In this document: piece by piece, positions 42,944-52,378 of the stretch | Numbering within the stretch: position 1 is the first letter of the stretch | Layout of the letters: every line of letters begins with the position of its first letter | Source: Haloterrigena alkaliphila | Lineage (GTDB): Archaea > Halobacteriota > Halobacteria > Halobacteriales > Natrialbaceae | Assembly (NCBI RefSeq): GCF_017352155.2 | Contig: NZ_CP071462.1 | Location: forward strand, 1,550,001 to 1,614,000 | DNA: 64,000 nt | Direction of reading: 5' to 3' | Notes under the pieces: model-generated | What the model was told of the DNA's origin: nothing | What the model saw: only the letters and a program-made list of their open reading frames with translations | Databases searched by the model: none | Made by a program: the position numbers and the translations under genes

Positions 42944-44137
42944 ATGAAACGACGAGCATACCTCACGACAGCCGCCGCGGTCACGTTCGCCGGCTGTTCC
43001 GCCCTGAGTGATTCGGAAACCGCTGAAGACGACGGTAACGGAAACGGTGACGACAGCGGCAACGGCGGCAACGGGTCGTCGGAGCCGGTCGACGAGGAGC
43101 CCGGCTCGTTCGACGACTTCGAGGATCTCTCGAACTGGACGGTGATGGCGGGTTCGCTCTCGCCCGACGAAGACCGCGCGTACGTCGGCTCCCAGTCCGG
43201 CCGCATGGAGGTCGGCGCCGACGACGATCGCGCGATGATCAAGCGCGAGTTCGACTCGCCGCGGGACCTCTCCACCGAGTTCCCCGCCTTCGCGTTCACG
43301 AGCGACTCCGACGTCGCTCCGGTCGTCCAGCTCTGGGACGAGAACGAAGACCACGTGATGCTCCAGTGTCGGATCGAACCGGACCAGCCCTTCGCTCCCT
43401 ACGATCTGGGACTCATCGACATCGTCGGCGAGCCCGACATGAGTTCGATCGTCCACGCGAAGATTTCCGTCTGGGCTCCCAACAGCGAGCCGACGCTGTG
43501 GGTCGACGACTTCCAGTTCGTCGGCCGACCCGACACCGGCACCGTCATGCTCCAGTTCCCGGACGAGACGATCGCTCTCGACGCGGCGGAGCGCCTCGCG
43601 GAGCACGACCTCCCCGCGACGACGTTCGTCAGCACCGACTACGTCGGCTCTTCCGGACGCCCCTCGCTCGAGGAGCTCGAGACCCTCCAGGACGAGGGCT
43701 GGACGATCGCTAGCAGCGGCGCCCGCGGCCGCGACCTCACCCAGCTCGATGCCGACGCGCAGGAAGCCGAGATCAGCGGCGCTGTGGACTGGCTGACCGA
43801 GCACGGCTTCGATGCCGGCGCCTTCTCCTATCCGCTCAACAACTACGACGAGACGAGCATCGACCTGGTCGAGGAGTACCACGATATCGGATTCGTCGCC
43901 GGCTACACGGGCCACGGGAACGTGACCAACCCGCAGATCGTTCCCCGGAACACCAATCCGAGCGCGGATGAAGCCGACAAACTCATCGAGTGGACCGCCG
44001 AACTGGGAACGATCACGACCCTGTCCTTCCGCACCCTCGAGTCGCTCGAGGAGGCGCTCCCGGAGGTCCTCGACTTCGCGGACGAACTCGAGTTCGTCAC
44101 GCCCGCCGACGTCGCGTCCGACTATCGCCACGAGTAA
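42944..44137 (+). CDS. Polysaccharide-deacetylase-like lipoprotein, catalytic residues missing
   Basis: A 397-residue lipoprotein with signal MKRRAYLTTAAAV and lipobox TFAGC (Cys near 18), then an Asp/Gly/Asn-rich linker. A beta-sandwich, probably carbohydrate-binding, covers about 55-195. The C-terminal domain (about 200-397) has the NodB deacetylase barrel layout. The metal site is not intact: the usual 'FDDG' is LQFPDE (203-208) and the HxxxH region is SSGARG (257-262) without histidines. It is thus likely a binding protein rather than an enzyme. Confidence 0.82.
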   Translation: MKRRAYLTTAAAVTFAGCSALSDSETAEDDGNGNGDDSGNGGNGSSEPVDEEPGSFDDFEDLSNWTVMAGSLSPDEDRAYVGSQSGRMEVGADDDRAMIKREFDSPRDLSTEFPAFAFTSDSDVAPVVQLWDENEDHVMLQCRIEPDQPFAPYDLGLIDIVGEPDMSSIVHAKISVWAPNSEPTLWVDDFQFVGRPDTGTVMLQFPDETIALDAAERLAEHDLPATTFVSTDYVGSSGRPSLEELETLQDEGWTIASSGARGRDLTQLDADAQEAEISGAVDWLTEHGFDAGAFSYPLNNYDETSIDLVEEYHDIGFVAGYTGHGNVTNPQIVPRNTNPSADEADKLIEWTAELGTITTLSFRTLESLEEALPEVLDFADELEFVTPADVASDYRHE

Positions 44138-44165
44138 CGCCCTATCCCGTTGGGACTGTCCGCCG

Positions 44166-44171
44166 TTTTTT
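44166..44171 (+). terminator. T6 run after the deacetylase-like gene
   Basis: TTTTTT 29 bp after the stop, the usual haloarchaeal intrinsic termination signal. The rest of 44138-44414 has no gene; GTGGCTCCGTTTC appears twice near 44250-44285. Confidence 0.45.
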
Positions 44172-44414
44172 CGGTCGTTCCCGTCCGCGAGCGACGGCGC
44201 CGGTTCGCGGCTCGAGCACTGGCTCCGATCTCGTGACACCGGTGGCGGCTGTGGCTCCGTTTCGGCGGACGTGGCTCCGTTTCTCATTTCGTCGCCCGCA
44301 CGCACGAGCACCGTACGCGAGTCCCCAGAGAGCGGCTGCGAACACTCGCCCGATACCTCGAGCGAGGAGCGGTCGACCGGACGCTATATCACGGCTGGCT
44401 CGCAACGGCCGTCC

Positions 44415-44858
44415 ATGAGAGTACCACGTCCGCGCCGGCCGCGCCAGTTTCGGCTGGCCGACTCCGCACAGCAGATCGTCGGCGGCTTCCTGCTCGCCGG
44501 CCCGTTCGTCGTGACGGAGGAGGTCTGGACCCTCGCGGAGAGCATGAGTCTCCTCCAAGCAGTGTTGACGATGGGTGTCGTCTCCGCGATCGGCTACGGC
44601 GCCCTCTACACGGCCGACACGACCCGCGATCCGGACGCCGAACAGGAGGTCGCCGGCGTGCCGGTCCGCTTTATCTCGCTGCTCTGTGTCTCCGTCGGCT
44701 CGGTACTCATCCTCGCACTCCTGTTCGACGCGCCGGCGACGTTCCTCGAGGGCGAAACGGATGCCGGGAAGGTCGAGATCACGCTCAAGGCCGTCAGCGT
44801 CGGCTCGGTGTTCAGCATCGTCGGCGCGGCGACGGCCGACAGCGTCTTTTCGAAGTAG
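44415..44858 (+). CDS. DUF2391 family integral membrane protein
   Basis: A 147-residue membrane protein with four hydrophobic segments (VGGFLLAGPFVV, LLQAVLTMGVVSAIGYGAL, ISLLCVSVGSVLILALL, VSVGSVFSIVGAATA). Resembles the DUF2391/TIGR02587 family of unknown function. A TATATCA box lies about 28 bp before the ATG. Confidence 0.82.
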   Translation: MRVPRPRRPRQFRLADSAQQIVGGFLLAGPFVVTEEVWTLAESMSLLQAVLTMGVVSAIGYGALYTADTTRDPDAEQEVAGVPVRFISLLCVSVGSVLILALLFDAPATFLEGETDAGKVEITLKAVSVGSVFSIVGAATADSVFSK

Positions 44859-44919
44859 CGGGCGCGTCTCCGCATCGATTCGCGTCGGCGGATACCGACC
44901 GCTCGCGGATCAGCGACTG

Positions 44920-44925
44920 AAAAAA
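44920..44925 (-). terminator. T6 run after the minus-strand rhodanese
   Basis: AAAAAA on the plus strand gives TTTTTT on the minus strand, about 108 bp after the stop at 45034, preceded by the small GTTCGAAC palindrome. Confidence 0.4.
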
Positions 44926-45033
44926 GTTCGTTCGAACCTCGTTTCGAGACGCGACCGCCGCCGCGTCGCTCAGTTGCCCCTCTCCACGGGTCGCTTGCGC
45001 TCCCCGTTTCGTTACGAGACCTCCTTCGCGTGC

Positions 45034-45897
45034 TCAGTCGCCCTCGCCCTTTTCGATGGGCGCGTTGACCAGGTTGCCCCACTCGGTCCACGAGCCGTCG
45101 TAGTTGACGGTGTCGTCGTAGCCGAGCAGTTCGTGCAGGGCGAACCAGGCGACGGAGGAGCGCTCGCCGATGCGGCAGTAGGCGACGGTCGTCTCGTCGC
45201 CGTCGATGTCTTCGTCGGCGTAGAGTTCCTCGAGTTCCTCGCGGGTCTTGAAGGTGCCGTCGTCGTTGGTGACGGCGGCCCACGAGATGTTCTTCGCGCC
45301 GGGGATGTGGCCGCCCCGCTGGGCGGTCTCCTGGAGTCCCGGGGGCGCGAGGACCTCGCCGGAGTACTCCTCGGGCGAGCGGACGTCGACGAGCGGAACG
45401 CCGCGCTCGATCGCGTTCTCGACGTCCTCGCGGTAGGCGCGGATGCTCTCGCGCGGGCCGGCCGCGTCGTACTCGGTCTCGGAGAAGTTCGGCTCCTCGT
45501 CCGTGGTCGGGTAGTCGTTCTCGAGCCAGTACTCGCGGCCGCCGTCGAGCAGCTTCGCGTCGTCGTGGCCGTAGTACTTGAACTGCCAGTAGGCGTAGGC
45601 GGCGAACCAGTTGGAGTTGTCGCCGTAGAGGACGACCGTGTCGTCCTCGCTGATGCCGTGACTGCCCAGCAGGTCCTCGAAGTCCTCCTTCTCGAGGATG
45701 TCTCGCTGGGTCTGGTCCTGAAGCTGGGTTTCCCAGTTGAACCCGATCGCGCCGGGTGCGTGTTCCTCCTCGTAGGCTTCCGTGTCGACGTCGACCTCGA
45801 CCAGTCGGAGGTCGGAGTCGTCGCTCTGGAAGTCGTCGAGGCGCTCCTCGACCCAATCGGCCGTGACGAGTACGTCGTTGGCGTAGTCGCTTGCCAT
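45034..45897 (-). CDS. Rhodanese-domain sulfurtransferase (thiosulfate type)
   Basis: A 287-residue two-domain sulfurtransferase. The N-terminal domain is the inactive-looking half; the C-terminal domain has Cys241 in YCRIGERSS, matching CRxGxR of thiosulfate sulfurtransferases. It moves sulfane sulfur to cyanide or a physiological acceptor. Start MASDYANDV is favoured by a TTAAGTAG box about 35 bp upstream and an operator-like inverted repeat (45902-45930). Divergent from a second rhodanese. Confidence 0.94.
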   Translation of the reverse strand: MASDYANDVLVTADWVEERLDDFQSDDSDLRLVEVDVDTEAYEEEHAPGAIGFNWETQLQDQTQRDILEKEDFEDLLGSHGISEDDTVVLYGDNSNWFAAYAYWQFKYYGHDDAKLLDGGREYWLENDYPTTDEEPNFSETEYDAAGPRESIRAYREDVENAIERGVPLVDVRSPEEYSGEVLAPPGLQETAQRGGHIPGAKNISWAAVTNDDGTFKTREELEELYADEDIDGDETTVAYCRIGERSSVAWFALHELLGYDDTVNYDGSWTEWGNLVNAPIEKGEGD

Positions 45898-45901
45898 AGC
45901 T

Positions 45902-45930
45902 GTCCCTTCGGCGGCGACACACAAAGGGAC
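45902..45930. promoter_or_regulatory. Operator-like inverted repeat before rhodanese
   Basis: GTCCCTT and AAGGGAC (7-bp arms, 15-base spacer) lie between the minus-strand TATA-like TTAAGTAG (45930-45937) and the ATG at 45897. Confidence 0.5.
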
Positions 45931-45944
45931 TACTTAACCGGTCA

Positions 45945-46178
45945 ATTCGGACACCGATCGATCCTGTCGGAAATACTTGCCACTACTTCGGGCCGCCGCG
46001 AGGTTTGTCTCCACTGACAGCCGGTGAAAGAAGCAGAATTCCCGCATTTCCCACGAATGAGCCAGCTCAACGATACCTTTCGTCGACTGACACCAGCAAT
46101 AGTTGCCACTGTCCCGGAACTCGGTCTGATGGGTCCAAACCGGTGCGTTCTCGGGGCTCCGCTCGTATAGACCGACCA
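45945..46178. other. Lower-GC divergent spacer between two rhodaneses
   Basis: No gene is supported. From about 45975 to 46115 GC is clearly lower than in the flanks, and a minus-strand frame reads through without starting in a recognisable protein. Its composition suggests inserted DNA, perhaps part of an element end, but I see no terminal inverted repeats. Confidence 0.35.
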
Positions 46179-46985
46179 ATGAACGATTCGGTCGTCGTCA
46201 CGCCCGACTGGCTCGCGGCCCACCGCGAGGACGAACAGGTGCGCATCGTCGACGTCAGGGACGCCTGGGAGTACGACGGCATCGGCCACATTCCCGGCGC
46301 CGTCAGCATTCCGTTCGACAGCTACCGAGACGAGAGCGACGTCGACCGCGGGACGCTCCCCGGCGCCGACGCCTTCGCCGACCTGTGCTCCGAGGCCGGC
46401 ATCTCGCCCGACGATACGATCGTCGCCTACGACGACACCCACGGCGTCTTCGCCGCCCGCTTCGTGCTCACGGCCCTCGAGTACGGCCACGCCGACGTGC
46501 GCCTGCTCGACGGCGACTACAGCGCCTGGAACCGCGAGTACGAGACCACGAGCGACGCCCCCGAGGTCGAACCGACCGACTACGAGCCCGACCCGCTCTC
46601 GCGCGAAGAGAGCCCGCTGGTCGGCTACGACGCCGTCGCCGAGGCCCTCGAGCGCGGCGCGCTGTTCGTCGACACGCGCGAACAACACGAGTTCGAGGAA
46701 TCCCGTCTCCCCGGCGCGGTCCGGTTCGACTGGCGCGAGGTCGTCGACGACGAGACGCGCCGGTTGAAGCCGCCGGCCGAACTCGAGGCCCTGCTCGAGT
46801 CGTACGGAATCACGCCGGACCGCGAGATCGTCCTCTACTGTAACACGGCGCGGCGGATCAGCCACACCTACGTCGTGCTCCGGGCGCTGGGCTACGAGGA
46901 CGTCGCCTTCTACGAGGGGAGTCTGACGGAGTGGCTGGCCAACGACGGAACGGTCGAGACCGGGCCGGCGACCGAGGACGACTGA
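46179..46985 (+). CDS. Second rhodanese-domain sulfurtransferase
   Basis: A 268-residue tandem-rhodanese protein. The active-site cysteine is Cys221 in YCNTARRISH, not CRxGxR, so its sulfur acceptor preference probably differs from the divergent neighbour. The N-terminal domain (VDVRDAWEYDGIGHIPGAV) lacks the cysteine. ATG 46179 has no TATA box close by, so it may use a leadered transcript. Confidence 0.93.
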   Translation: MNDSVVVTPDWLAAHREDEQVRIVDVRDAWEYDGIGHIPGAVSIPFDSYRDESDVDRGTLPGADAFADLCSEAGISPDDTIVAYDDTHGVFAARFVLTALEYGHADVRLLDGDYSAWNREYETTSDAPEVEPTDYEPDPLSREESPLVGYDAVAEALERGALFVDTREQHEFEESRLPGAVRFDWREVVDDETRRLKPPAELEALLESYGITPDREIVLYCNTARRISHTYVVLRALGYEDVAFYEGSLTEWLANDGTVETGPATEDD

Positions 46986-47265
46986 GCGCTGCCGCCGATC
47001 GGTGTTCGATCGGACTACCGACGACCGACGCGCGGCGGTCTTCCTCGAGACGCCTGTAGTTCCAGCCCCTTCGATGACCGTTTCGATGGTCCGAGGGGTG
47101 TCGATGAGTACGTGACGGATACCCGCGAATCGTCGGTATCGATCCTCCGTCTGCGCTCTCATTTGCTAGCTATTACCACTCACAGTGTTGCGATCGGTTC
47201 GTGCGGACCGACGAACCCGCTCTACCGTTCGACTCCTGTTTCGGCTTGAATAGGTACGACCCAGT

Positions 47266-47314
47266 TACCGGGCAGAAATCACTGCATTACAAGGGTGACA
47301 GTTACCGCCCGGTA
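47266..47314. promoter_or_regulatory. Inverted repeat around the asnB TATA box
   Basis: TACCGGGC (47266-47273) and GCCCGGTA (47307-47314) form a perfect 8-bp inverted repeat. A TTACAAG box (about 47286-47292) lies between them, and CAGTTACCG also occurs as a direct repeat. This is a plausible operator. The 46986-47265 stretch upstream has no gene. Confidence 0.5.
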
Positions 47315-47318
47315 GCCT

Positions 47319-49187
47319 ATGTGCGGTATTGTCGGTGCCTACGGTTGGACTAACGACGAGACCCTCTCGTCGATGCTCGATCGGATCGAACACCGTGGTC
47401 CGGACGAAGAAGGATCGTATCTCGACCGTGACGCCGGGCTCATGATGGGCGCCCGGCGGCTGGCTATCGTCGACCTCGAGGGCGGCTCCCAGCCGAAGTG
47501 GAACGAGGACGAGACGGTGGGCGTGGTCTTCAACGGCGAGATCTACAACCACGCGGAGCTTCGCGAGTCGCTGTCCCGGCAGGGACACCGGTTCGAGAGC
47601 GAGTGCGACACCGAAGTGCTGGTCCACCTCTGGGAGGAGTACGGCGAGGCGATGGTCTCCCACCTCGAGGGCATGTTCGCCTTCTCCATCTGGGACCGCG
47701 AGGCCGACGCCGTCTTCCTCGCCCGCGACCGGTTCGGGATCAAACCGCTGTACATCGGCGAGACCGACCAGGGGTACGTCTGGGGGAGCGAACTCCCCGC
47801 GCTGCTGATCGGCGGCGTCGACCGGACGATCGATCCCGCGGCCGTCTACAACCACTTCTCGCTCGAGTACACGCCGGCCCCCCAGACCCTGCTGGAGTCC
47901 GTCCAGAAGGTCGAGCCCGGTCAGGCGGTGCGGATCGACGCCGACGGCGTCGAGAAACACCAGTACTGGAACCTGCTGGACCTCGATACCGGGAGCCAGA
48001 CCGCGACGATGGCCGGTGCGGCCGACCGTCTGCGCACCATCCTCGAGCGATCCGTCGAGAAGCGCCTCATGGCGGACGTTCCGGTCGGCGCGTTCCTCTC
48101 CGGCGGACTGGACTCCTCCGCGGTCGTCGGCATCGCGTCGCAACTGAAGGACGACCCGCTCAAGACCTACTCCGTCTCCTTCGAGAACGAGATGCTCGAC
48201 GAGAGCGAGGAGGCCCGCCTCGTCGCGGACCACTTCGGCACCGACCACACCGAGGTCCCAATCGACCTCTCGTCGATGAACCTGTTCGGCGAGATGATCC
48301 AGCACCTCGGCGAACCGACGGGCCACCTCCAGATGCTCCCGATGTACGCCCTCTCCGAGCGGGCCAGTCAGGACGTCAAGGTCGCGCTGGCCGGCGAGGG
48401 CGCCGACGAACTGTTCGCGGGCTACCCGTGGTACCAGCACGTTCCCCAGCACAAGCGGAAGGTCGACTTCATGCCGGAGTTCACCCACGACGTCGCCGGC
48501 GCCGTCGCGCAGGTGGCGCCGGTCGGCAACAAGCACCTCCGGTACTACTCGGGGCTGAAGAACAACGAGGAGATGCTGCTCAACCACGTCTGTGGCTTCA
48601 CCACGTTCCGACCCGAACCCGACGAGTTCCTCCGGACCGGGGAGACCGCCACGACCTCCGGCCTGCGCTCGGACGTCAGCGAGGTCATCGACAACGTCGA
48701 GGACCCGTCCCTCGAGCAGCACATGTCGACCTACGAGACGCGCTACACCATGCCGGACTACCACCTCTACAAGGCCGACCACATGAGCATGGCCCAGTCG
48801 CTGGAACTCCGGGTCCCGTTCCTCTCGACCGAGATGGTCGAGTTCGCCCACTCGCTGCCGGCCGAACTCAAGGTCAACGACGACGACGTCAAACGGGTGC
48901 TCAAGACCGCCGTCAGCGACCTTCTCCCCGATCCGATCCTCGAGCGAAAGAAGATGGGGATGCGCCCGCCCGTCGAGGACTGGTTCGAGGAGGAACACGC
49001 GTCGATCGAGACCTGGTTCACCCGGGAGAAACTCCGGCGGACGCCGTACGTCGACGCCGACAGGGCCACCGAACTCCGGGAGGCCCACCGTCGCGGCGAG
49101 CAGTCCGTCGGCCGAACCCTCTGGATGATCCTCACCTACGTCGCGTGGTACCACTCCTTCGTCGACGAAGAGAACGCCGTCGTCTGA
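47319..49187 (+). CDS. asnB: Asparagine synthase (glutamine-hydrolysing)
   Basis: A 622-residue AsnB. Cys2 is the N-terminal glutaminase nucleophile (MCGIVGAYG), with GEIYNH motif and RDRFGIKPLY present. The synthetase domain has the PP-loop SGGLDSSAV at about residue 263. It makes asparagine from aspartate, glutamine and ATP. Start is fixed by the mandatory Cys2. An inverted repeat brackets its TATA-like box. Confidence 0.96.
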   Translation: MCGIVGAYGWTNDETLSSMLDRIEHRGPDEEGSYLDRDAGLMMGARRLAIVDLEGGSQPKWNEDETVGVVFNGEIYNHAELRESLSRQGHRFESECDTEVLVHLWEEYGEAMVSHLEGMFAFSIWDREADAVFLARDRFGIKPLYIGETDQGYVWGSELPALLIGGVDRTIDPAAVYNHFSLEYTPAPQTLLESVQKVEPGQAVRIDADGVEKHQYWNLLDLDTGSQTATMAGAADRLRTILERSVEKRLMADVPVGAFLSGGLDSSAVVGIASQLKDDPLKTYSVSFENEMLDESEEARLVADHFGTDHTEVPIDLSSMNLFGEMIQHLGEPTGHLQMLPMYALSERASQDVKVALAGEGADELFAGYPWYQHVPQHKRKVDFMPEFTHDVAGAVAQVAPVGNKHLRYYSGLKNNEEMLLNHVCGFTTFRPEPDEFLRTGETATTSGLRSDVSEVIDNVEDPSLEQHMSTYETRYTMPDYHLYKADHMSMAQSLELRVPFLSTEMVEFAHSLPAELKVNDDDVKRVLKTAVSDLLPDPILERKKMGMRPPVEDWFEEEHASIETWFTREKLRRTPYVDADRATELREAHRRGEQSVGRTLWMILTYVAWYHSFVDEENAVV

Positions 49188-49254
49188 TTGCGATTCGGAA
49201 CTGCGTCGCCCTCGATAGACGGACTCCGCGTCCCCGATCGGCGGTCGAGAGCGA

Positions 49255-50820
49255 TCACGATTCCCGAGCCGTCGCCGTCGGTAGCGTGAACCGGAACGTC
49301 GCCCCCTCGTCGGGATCCGAGTCGACCCGGATCTCGCCGCCGTGGCGCTCGACGATGCGTCGACAGAGTGCCAGACCGATCCCCGTCCCGTCGTGTTCTT
49401 CGTGGCTGTGCAACCGCTGAAACACCTCGAAGATCCGCTCCTGATCGTCGGGATCGATGCCGATGCCGTCGTCGCTGACCGCAATCTCACACTCGTCGCC
49501 GCGATGGTCGGCACTGACGCGAATCCGTGGCGAACCGTCGCTGTACTCGATGGCGTTCGAGACGAGGTTCTGGAACACCTGCCGCAACTGGTCGGGATCT
49601 CCCTCGACACGGGGTAGCGACTCGCTCGAGAGGGTCGCGTCGGTCTCCTCGAACCTGAGTTTCAGATCGCTGTGCACGTCCTCGAGGACGGCGTCGAGGG
49701 TGACCGGTTCGAAGGAATTCCCTCGCGTTTCGACGCGAGAGTACGCGAGCAGCCCGTCGATCATGTCGTGCATGCGTTCGGCGCCGTCGACGGCGTAATC
49801 GATGAACTCCTCGGCATCGTCGTCGAGTTCGTCACCGTATCGTCGATCGAGCAGCGACAGGTAGTTCGTGACCATCCGCAGCGGCTCCTGGAGGTCGTGG
49901 CTGGCGGTGGAGGCGAACTGTTCGAGGCGCTCGTTCGATTCCTCGAGTTTTCGCTCGTACCGGCGGCGCTCGAGTTCGGCGCTCACCCAGTTGCCGAGCA
50001 GTTCGACGAAGGTGACCTCCCAGTCGGAGAACTCCTCGGTTCTGGCGTCCAGATCGTAGAAGCAGAAGGTCCCGTAGACCTCGTCGTCGACGGTGACCGG
50101 CGTCCCGAGATAACAGGAGATCCCCCACTCGGCGTTGCCCGCGCGATCGGCCAGGTCCGGCGCGTCTTCGTCGACGTCCTCGAGGACGAGCGTTCGCTCG
50201 GTACTGACGACTCGTTCGCAGTTGGTCGCCTCGAGCGGGGCGGTGTCCCCCGCCTCGAGATCGGCGTTCGGCGGTGCGTCGACGGCCTCGAAGATGTATT
50301 CGTTGGCGTCCTCGTGGACGCACGACAGCGCCGCGTACTCCGTGCCGATCGTGCGTCGAACGACGCCCAGCAACGCCTCGAGCTGGTCATCGAACGGTCG
50401 ATCCGGGTCCGCGATGACCTCGTAGGCGTCCCGGAGCGCGCGTTCGCGCTCCCGGGTCCCGTTCTCTCGGCCGTTTCGGTCGCTCACCTCGCGCACGCAG
50501 ACCGTGACCCCCGTCTCCGAGGGGTGCACGCGCCCTTCGAGCCTCGCGCCGATGGGCTGGGAGAACGCGTCGAACGAGACCGGGTTCCGGGTCTCGAACG
50601 CGCGCTCGAACGCTCGCCGGCACGACTCGAACGCGTCGTCGTCCCAGACGACCGTCCCGAGCAGTTCGCTTTCGGACCGCTCGAGCAGTCGCTCGGCTCG
50701 GTCGTTCAGAAAGGTGAACCGCCACTCCTCGTCGAGTGCGAACACGGCGTCGGCGATCCGCTCGTAGACGACGGACGCGTCGTCGTCGTGCGGTTCGGGC
50801 GGTTCTGATCGGTCTCCCAT
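49255..50820 (-). CDS. Cytoplasmic histidine kinase, PAS and GAF domains
   Basis: A 521-residue kinase with no membrane segment. A PAS domain covers about 15-120, a GAF domain about 140-285, then the phosphoacceptor helix with His308 (TASHDLQEPL) and an HATPase with N-box NLVSNAIEY, DDGIGIDP and GTGIGLAL. No adjacent response regulator. The N-box lacks the insert seen in the kinase at 12056. Confidence 0.93.
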   Translation of the reverse strand: MGDRSEPPEPHDDDASVVYERIADAVFALDEEWRFTFLNDRAERLLERSESELLGTVVWDDDAFESCRRAFERAFETRNPVSFDAFSQPIGARLEGRVHPSETGVTVCVREVSDRNGRENGTRERERALRDAYEVIADPDRPFDDQLEALLGVVRRTIGTEYAALSCVHEDANEYIFEAVDAPPNADLEAGDTAPLEATNCERVVSTERTLVLEDVDEDAPDLADRAGNAEWGISCYLGTPVTVDDEVYGTFCFYDLDARTEEFSDWEVTFVELLGNWVSAELERRRYERKLEESNERLEQFASTASHDLQEPLRMVTNYLSLLDRRYGDELDDDAEEFIDYAVDGAERMHDMIDGLLAYSRVETRGNSFEPVTLDAVLEDVHSDLKLRFEETDATLSSESLPRVEGDPDQLRQVFQNLVSNAIEYSDGSPRIRVSADHRGDECEIAVSDDGIGIDPDDQERIFEVFQRLHSHEEHDGTGIGLALCRRIVERHGGEIRVDSDPDEGATFRFTLPTATARES

Positions 50821-50852
50821 CTACGCCTAGTGACGCGACTGTCCCGTATAAG

Positions 50853-52283
50853 CTATCCGCCGCTCACGTCCCGCCAGTCCGGTGCCGTCGAGTACTCGCT
50901 CGCGGACAGCTCGTCGAACGCCGCGTCGATCACCTCCGACAGCGCCGGGTGGACGTGGACGGGGTCGGCGACGTCCTCGACGGTCCCCTCCCCGCTCTTC
51001 ATCGCGACGACGACCTCCTGAATCAGCGTCGAGGCCTGCGGACCGGCGACGTGACAGCCCAGAATCTCGCCGTCGGGCGCCGCGAGGACCTTCACGAGTC
51101 CGTCGCCGGCGTCCATAATCATCCCCAGCGGCGCGACGTCGAAGGGGACCGTCGCCGACTCGTACTCTCGCCCTGCGTCCTCGAGTTCGCCCTCCGTCCG
51201 CCCGACGCTGGCGGCTTGCGGCTCGGTGAAGATGGCGTGGGGCATCGCACTGTAATCGACTTCCCGGCCGGCGTCGTCCAGGACGTTCGCGCAGACGATT
51301 TCCGCCTCGTAGTCCGCCGCGTGCTTGAACGGCTGCTCGCCGACGACGTCGCCGAGCGCCCAGATTCCGTCGCAGGTCGTCTCGAGCCGGTCGTCGACCA
51401 CGACGTGCTCGCCGTCGTCGGTCTCGACGCCGGTCGCCTCGAGGTTCAGCGTATCCGTGTTCGGCCGCCGCCCCGTCGCGAGCAGCAGTTCCTCGGCCTC
51501 GAGGTCGACGGCGTCGGTATCGTCGTCGCTCGGCTCGGCGGTGACGACTACCGCCGAACCCGTCTCTTCGACCGCAGCGGCCTCGTACCCAGTGTAAACA
51601 TCGAAGTATTCCTCGAGCGACTCCGTCACGACCTCGCTGATCGCGTCGTCCTCCCGGGACACGAGTTGCTCGCTGCGGCCGACGATCGAGACGTCGGTTC
51701 CCATCGCGGCGAAGAAGTAGCCCAGTTCGGCGCCGATGTAGCCCCCGCCGACAATCACGAGGGAGTCGGGTCGCTCGTCCAGAAAGAGCGCGTCGTCGCT
51801 GGTGAGGAAGTCGACGTCCTCGAGGCCGTCGATCGGCGGGACCATCGGTCGACCCCCGACCGCGAGGACGACGCTGTCGCCCCGCAGGCGCTCGGTGCCG
51901 CCGTCGTTCAGGTCGACCTCGAGCGTCCGCTCGTCGACGAACCGGCCCTCGCCGCGGTAGAGCGCGACGTCGTCTGATTCCTCGAGGCTCGCCGCCTGTC
52001 GCTCCGCCTTCCCGTAGACCGTCTCGTGGATCGCCGACGTGATCTCCCCGTAGTCGACGCCCTCGAGCGCGGCCTCGACGCCGAACGCCTCGGCGTGGCG
52101 AACCGTCTCGACGACGTCGGCGCGGTGGATGAGCGCCTTCGAGGGGATACAGCCCCGCGTGATGCAGGCGCCGCCGAGGGGGCCGCGTTCGATCACGGCC
52201 GCCTCGAGGCCGTCGTCGGCCGCCGCGGTGGCGGCCTGACTCCCGGAGCCGCCGCCGATCACGACCAGATCGTACTCGTCCAT
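50853..52283 (-). CDS. Pyridine nucleotide-disulfide oxidoreductase, candidate bis-gamma-glutamylcystine reductase
   Basis: A 476-residue flavoprotein disulfide reductase. FAD site GGGSGSQAA at 10-18, redox pair Cys40/Cys45 (ACITRGCIPSK), NAD(P)-binding GGGYIGAEL, FAD motif GIWALGDV, and a C-terminal HVHPALSE with the catalytic His. Such proteins are often labelled mercuric or dihydrolipoyl reductase. In Halobacterium an orthologue of this type is the bis-gamma-glutamylcystine reductase; a GCS2-family ligase is also in this window. The substrate here is inference; no mer or pdh genes are nearby. Confidence 0.88.
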   Translation of the reverse strand: MDEYDLVVIGGGSGSQAATAAADDGLEAAVIERGPLGGACITRGCIPSKALIHRADVVETVRHAEAFGVEAALEGVDYGEITSAIHETVYGKAERQAASLEESDDVALYRGEGRFVDERTLEVDLNDGGTERLRGDSVVLAVGGRPMVPPIDGLEDVDFLTSDDALFLDERPDSLVIVGGGYIGAELGYFFAAMGTDVSIVGRSEQLVSREDDAISEVVTESLEEYFDVYTGYEAAAVEETGSAVVVTAEPSDDDTDAVDLEAEELLLATGRRPNTDTLNLEATGVETDDGEHVVVDDRLETTCDGIWALGDVVGEQPFKHAADYEAEIVCANVLDDAGREVDYSAMPHAIFTEPQAASVGRTEGELEDAGREYESATVPFDVAPLGMIMDAGDGLVKVLAAPDGEILGCHVAGPQASTLIQEVVVAMKSGEGTVEDVADPVHVHPALSEVIDAAFDELSASEYSTAPDWRDVSGG

Positions 52284-52378
52284 GCCCGATGCGACTACGG
52301 GAAGGCGCGTAAAACTCGAGCCTGCGAGTCGAATTCGTTCGGGTGGATCGAACCCGTTTGGGAGGGACGACTCTCGAG

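Noticed and set aside
45934-46179. Minus-strand 81-codon frame in the rhodanese spacer
   Set aside because: Cys/Trp/Phe-rich composition unlike haloarchaeal proteins, low GC, no promoter or recognisable domain; left as possible inserted DNA only.
50853-52283. Call as mercuric reductase
   Set aside because: No MerA N-terminal metal-binding domain, no vicinal C-terminal Cys pair and no mer genes; the protein ends in the generic HPALSE region.
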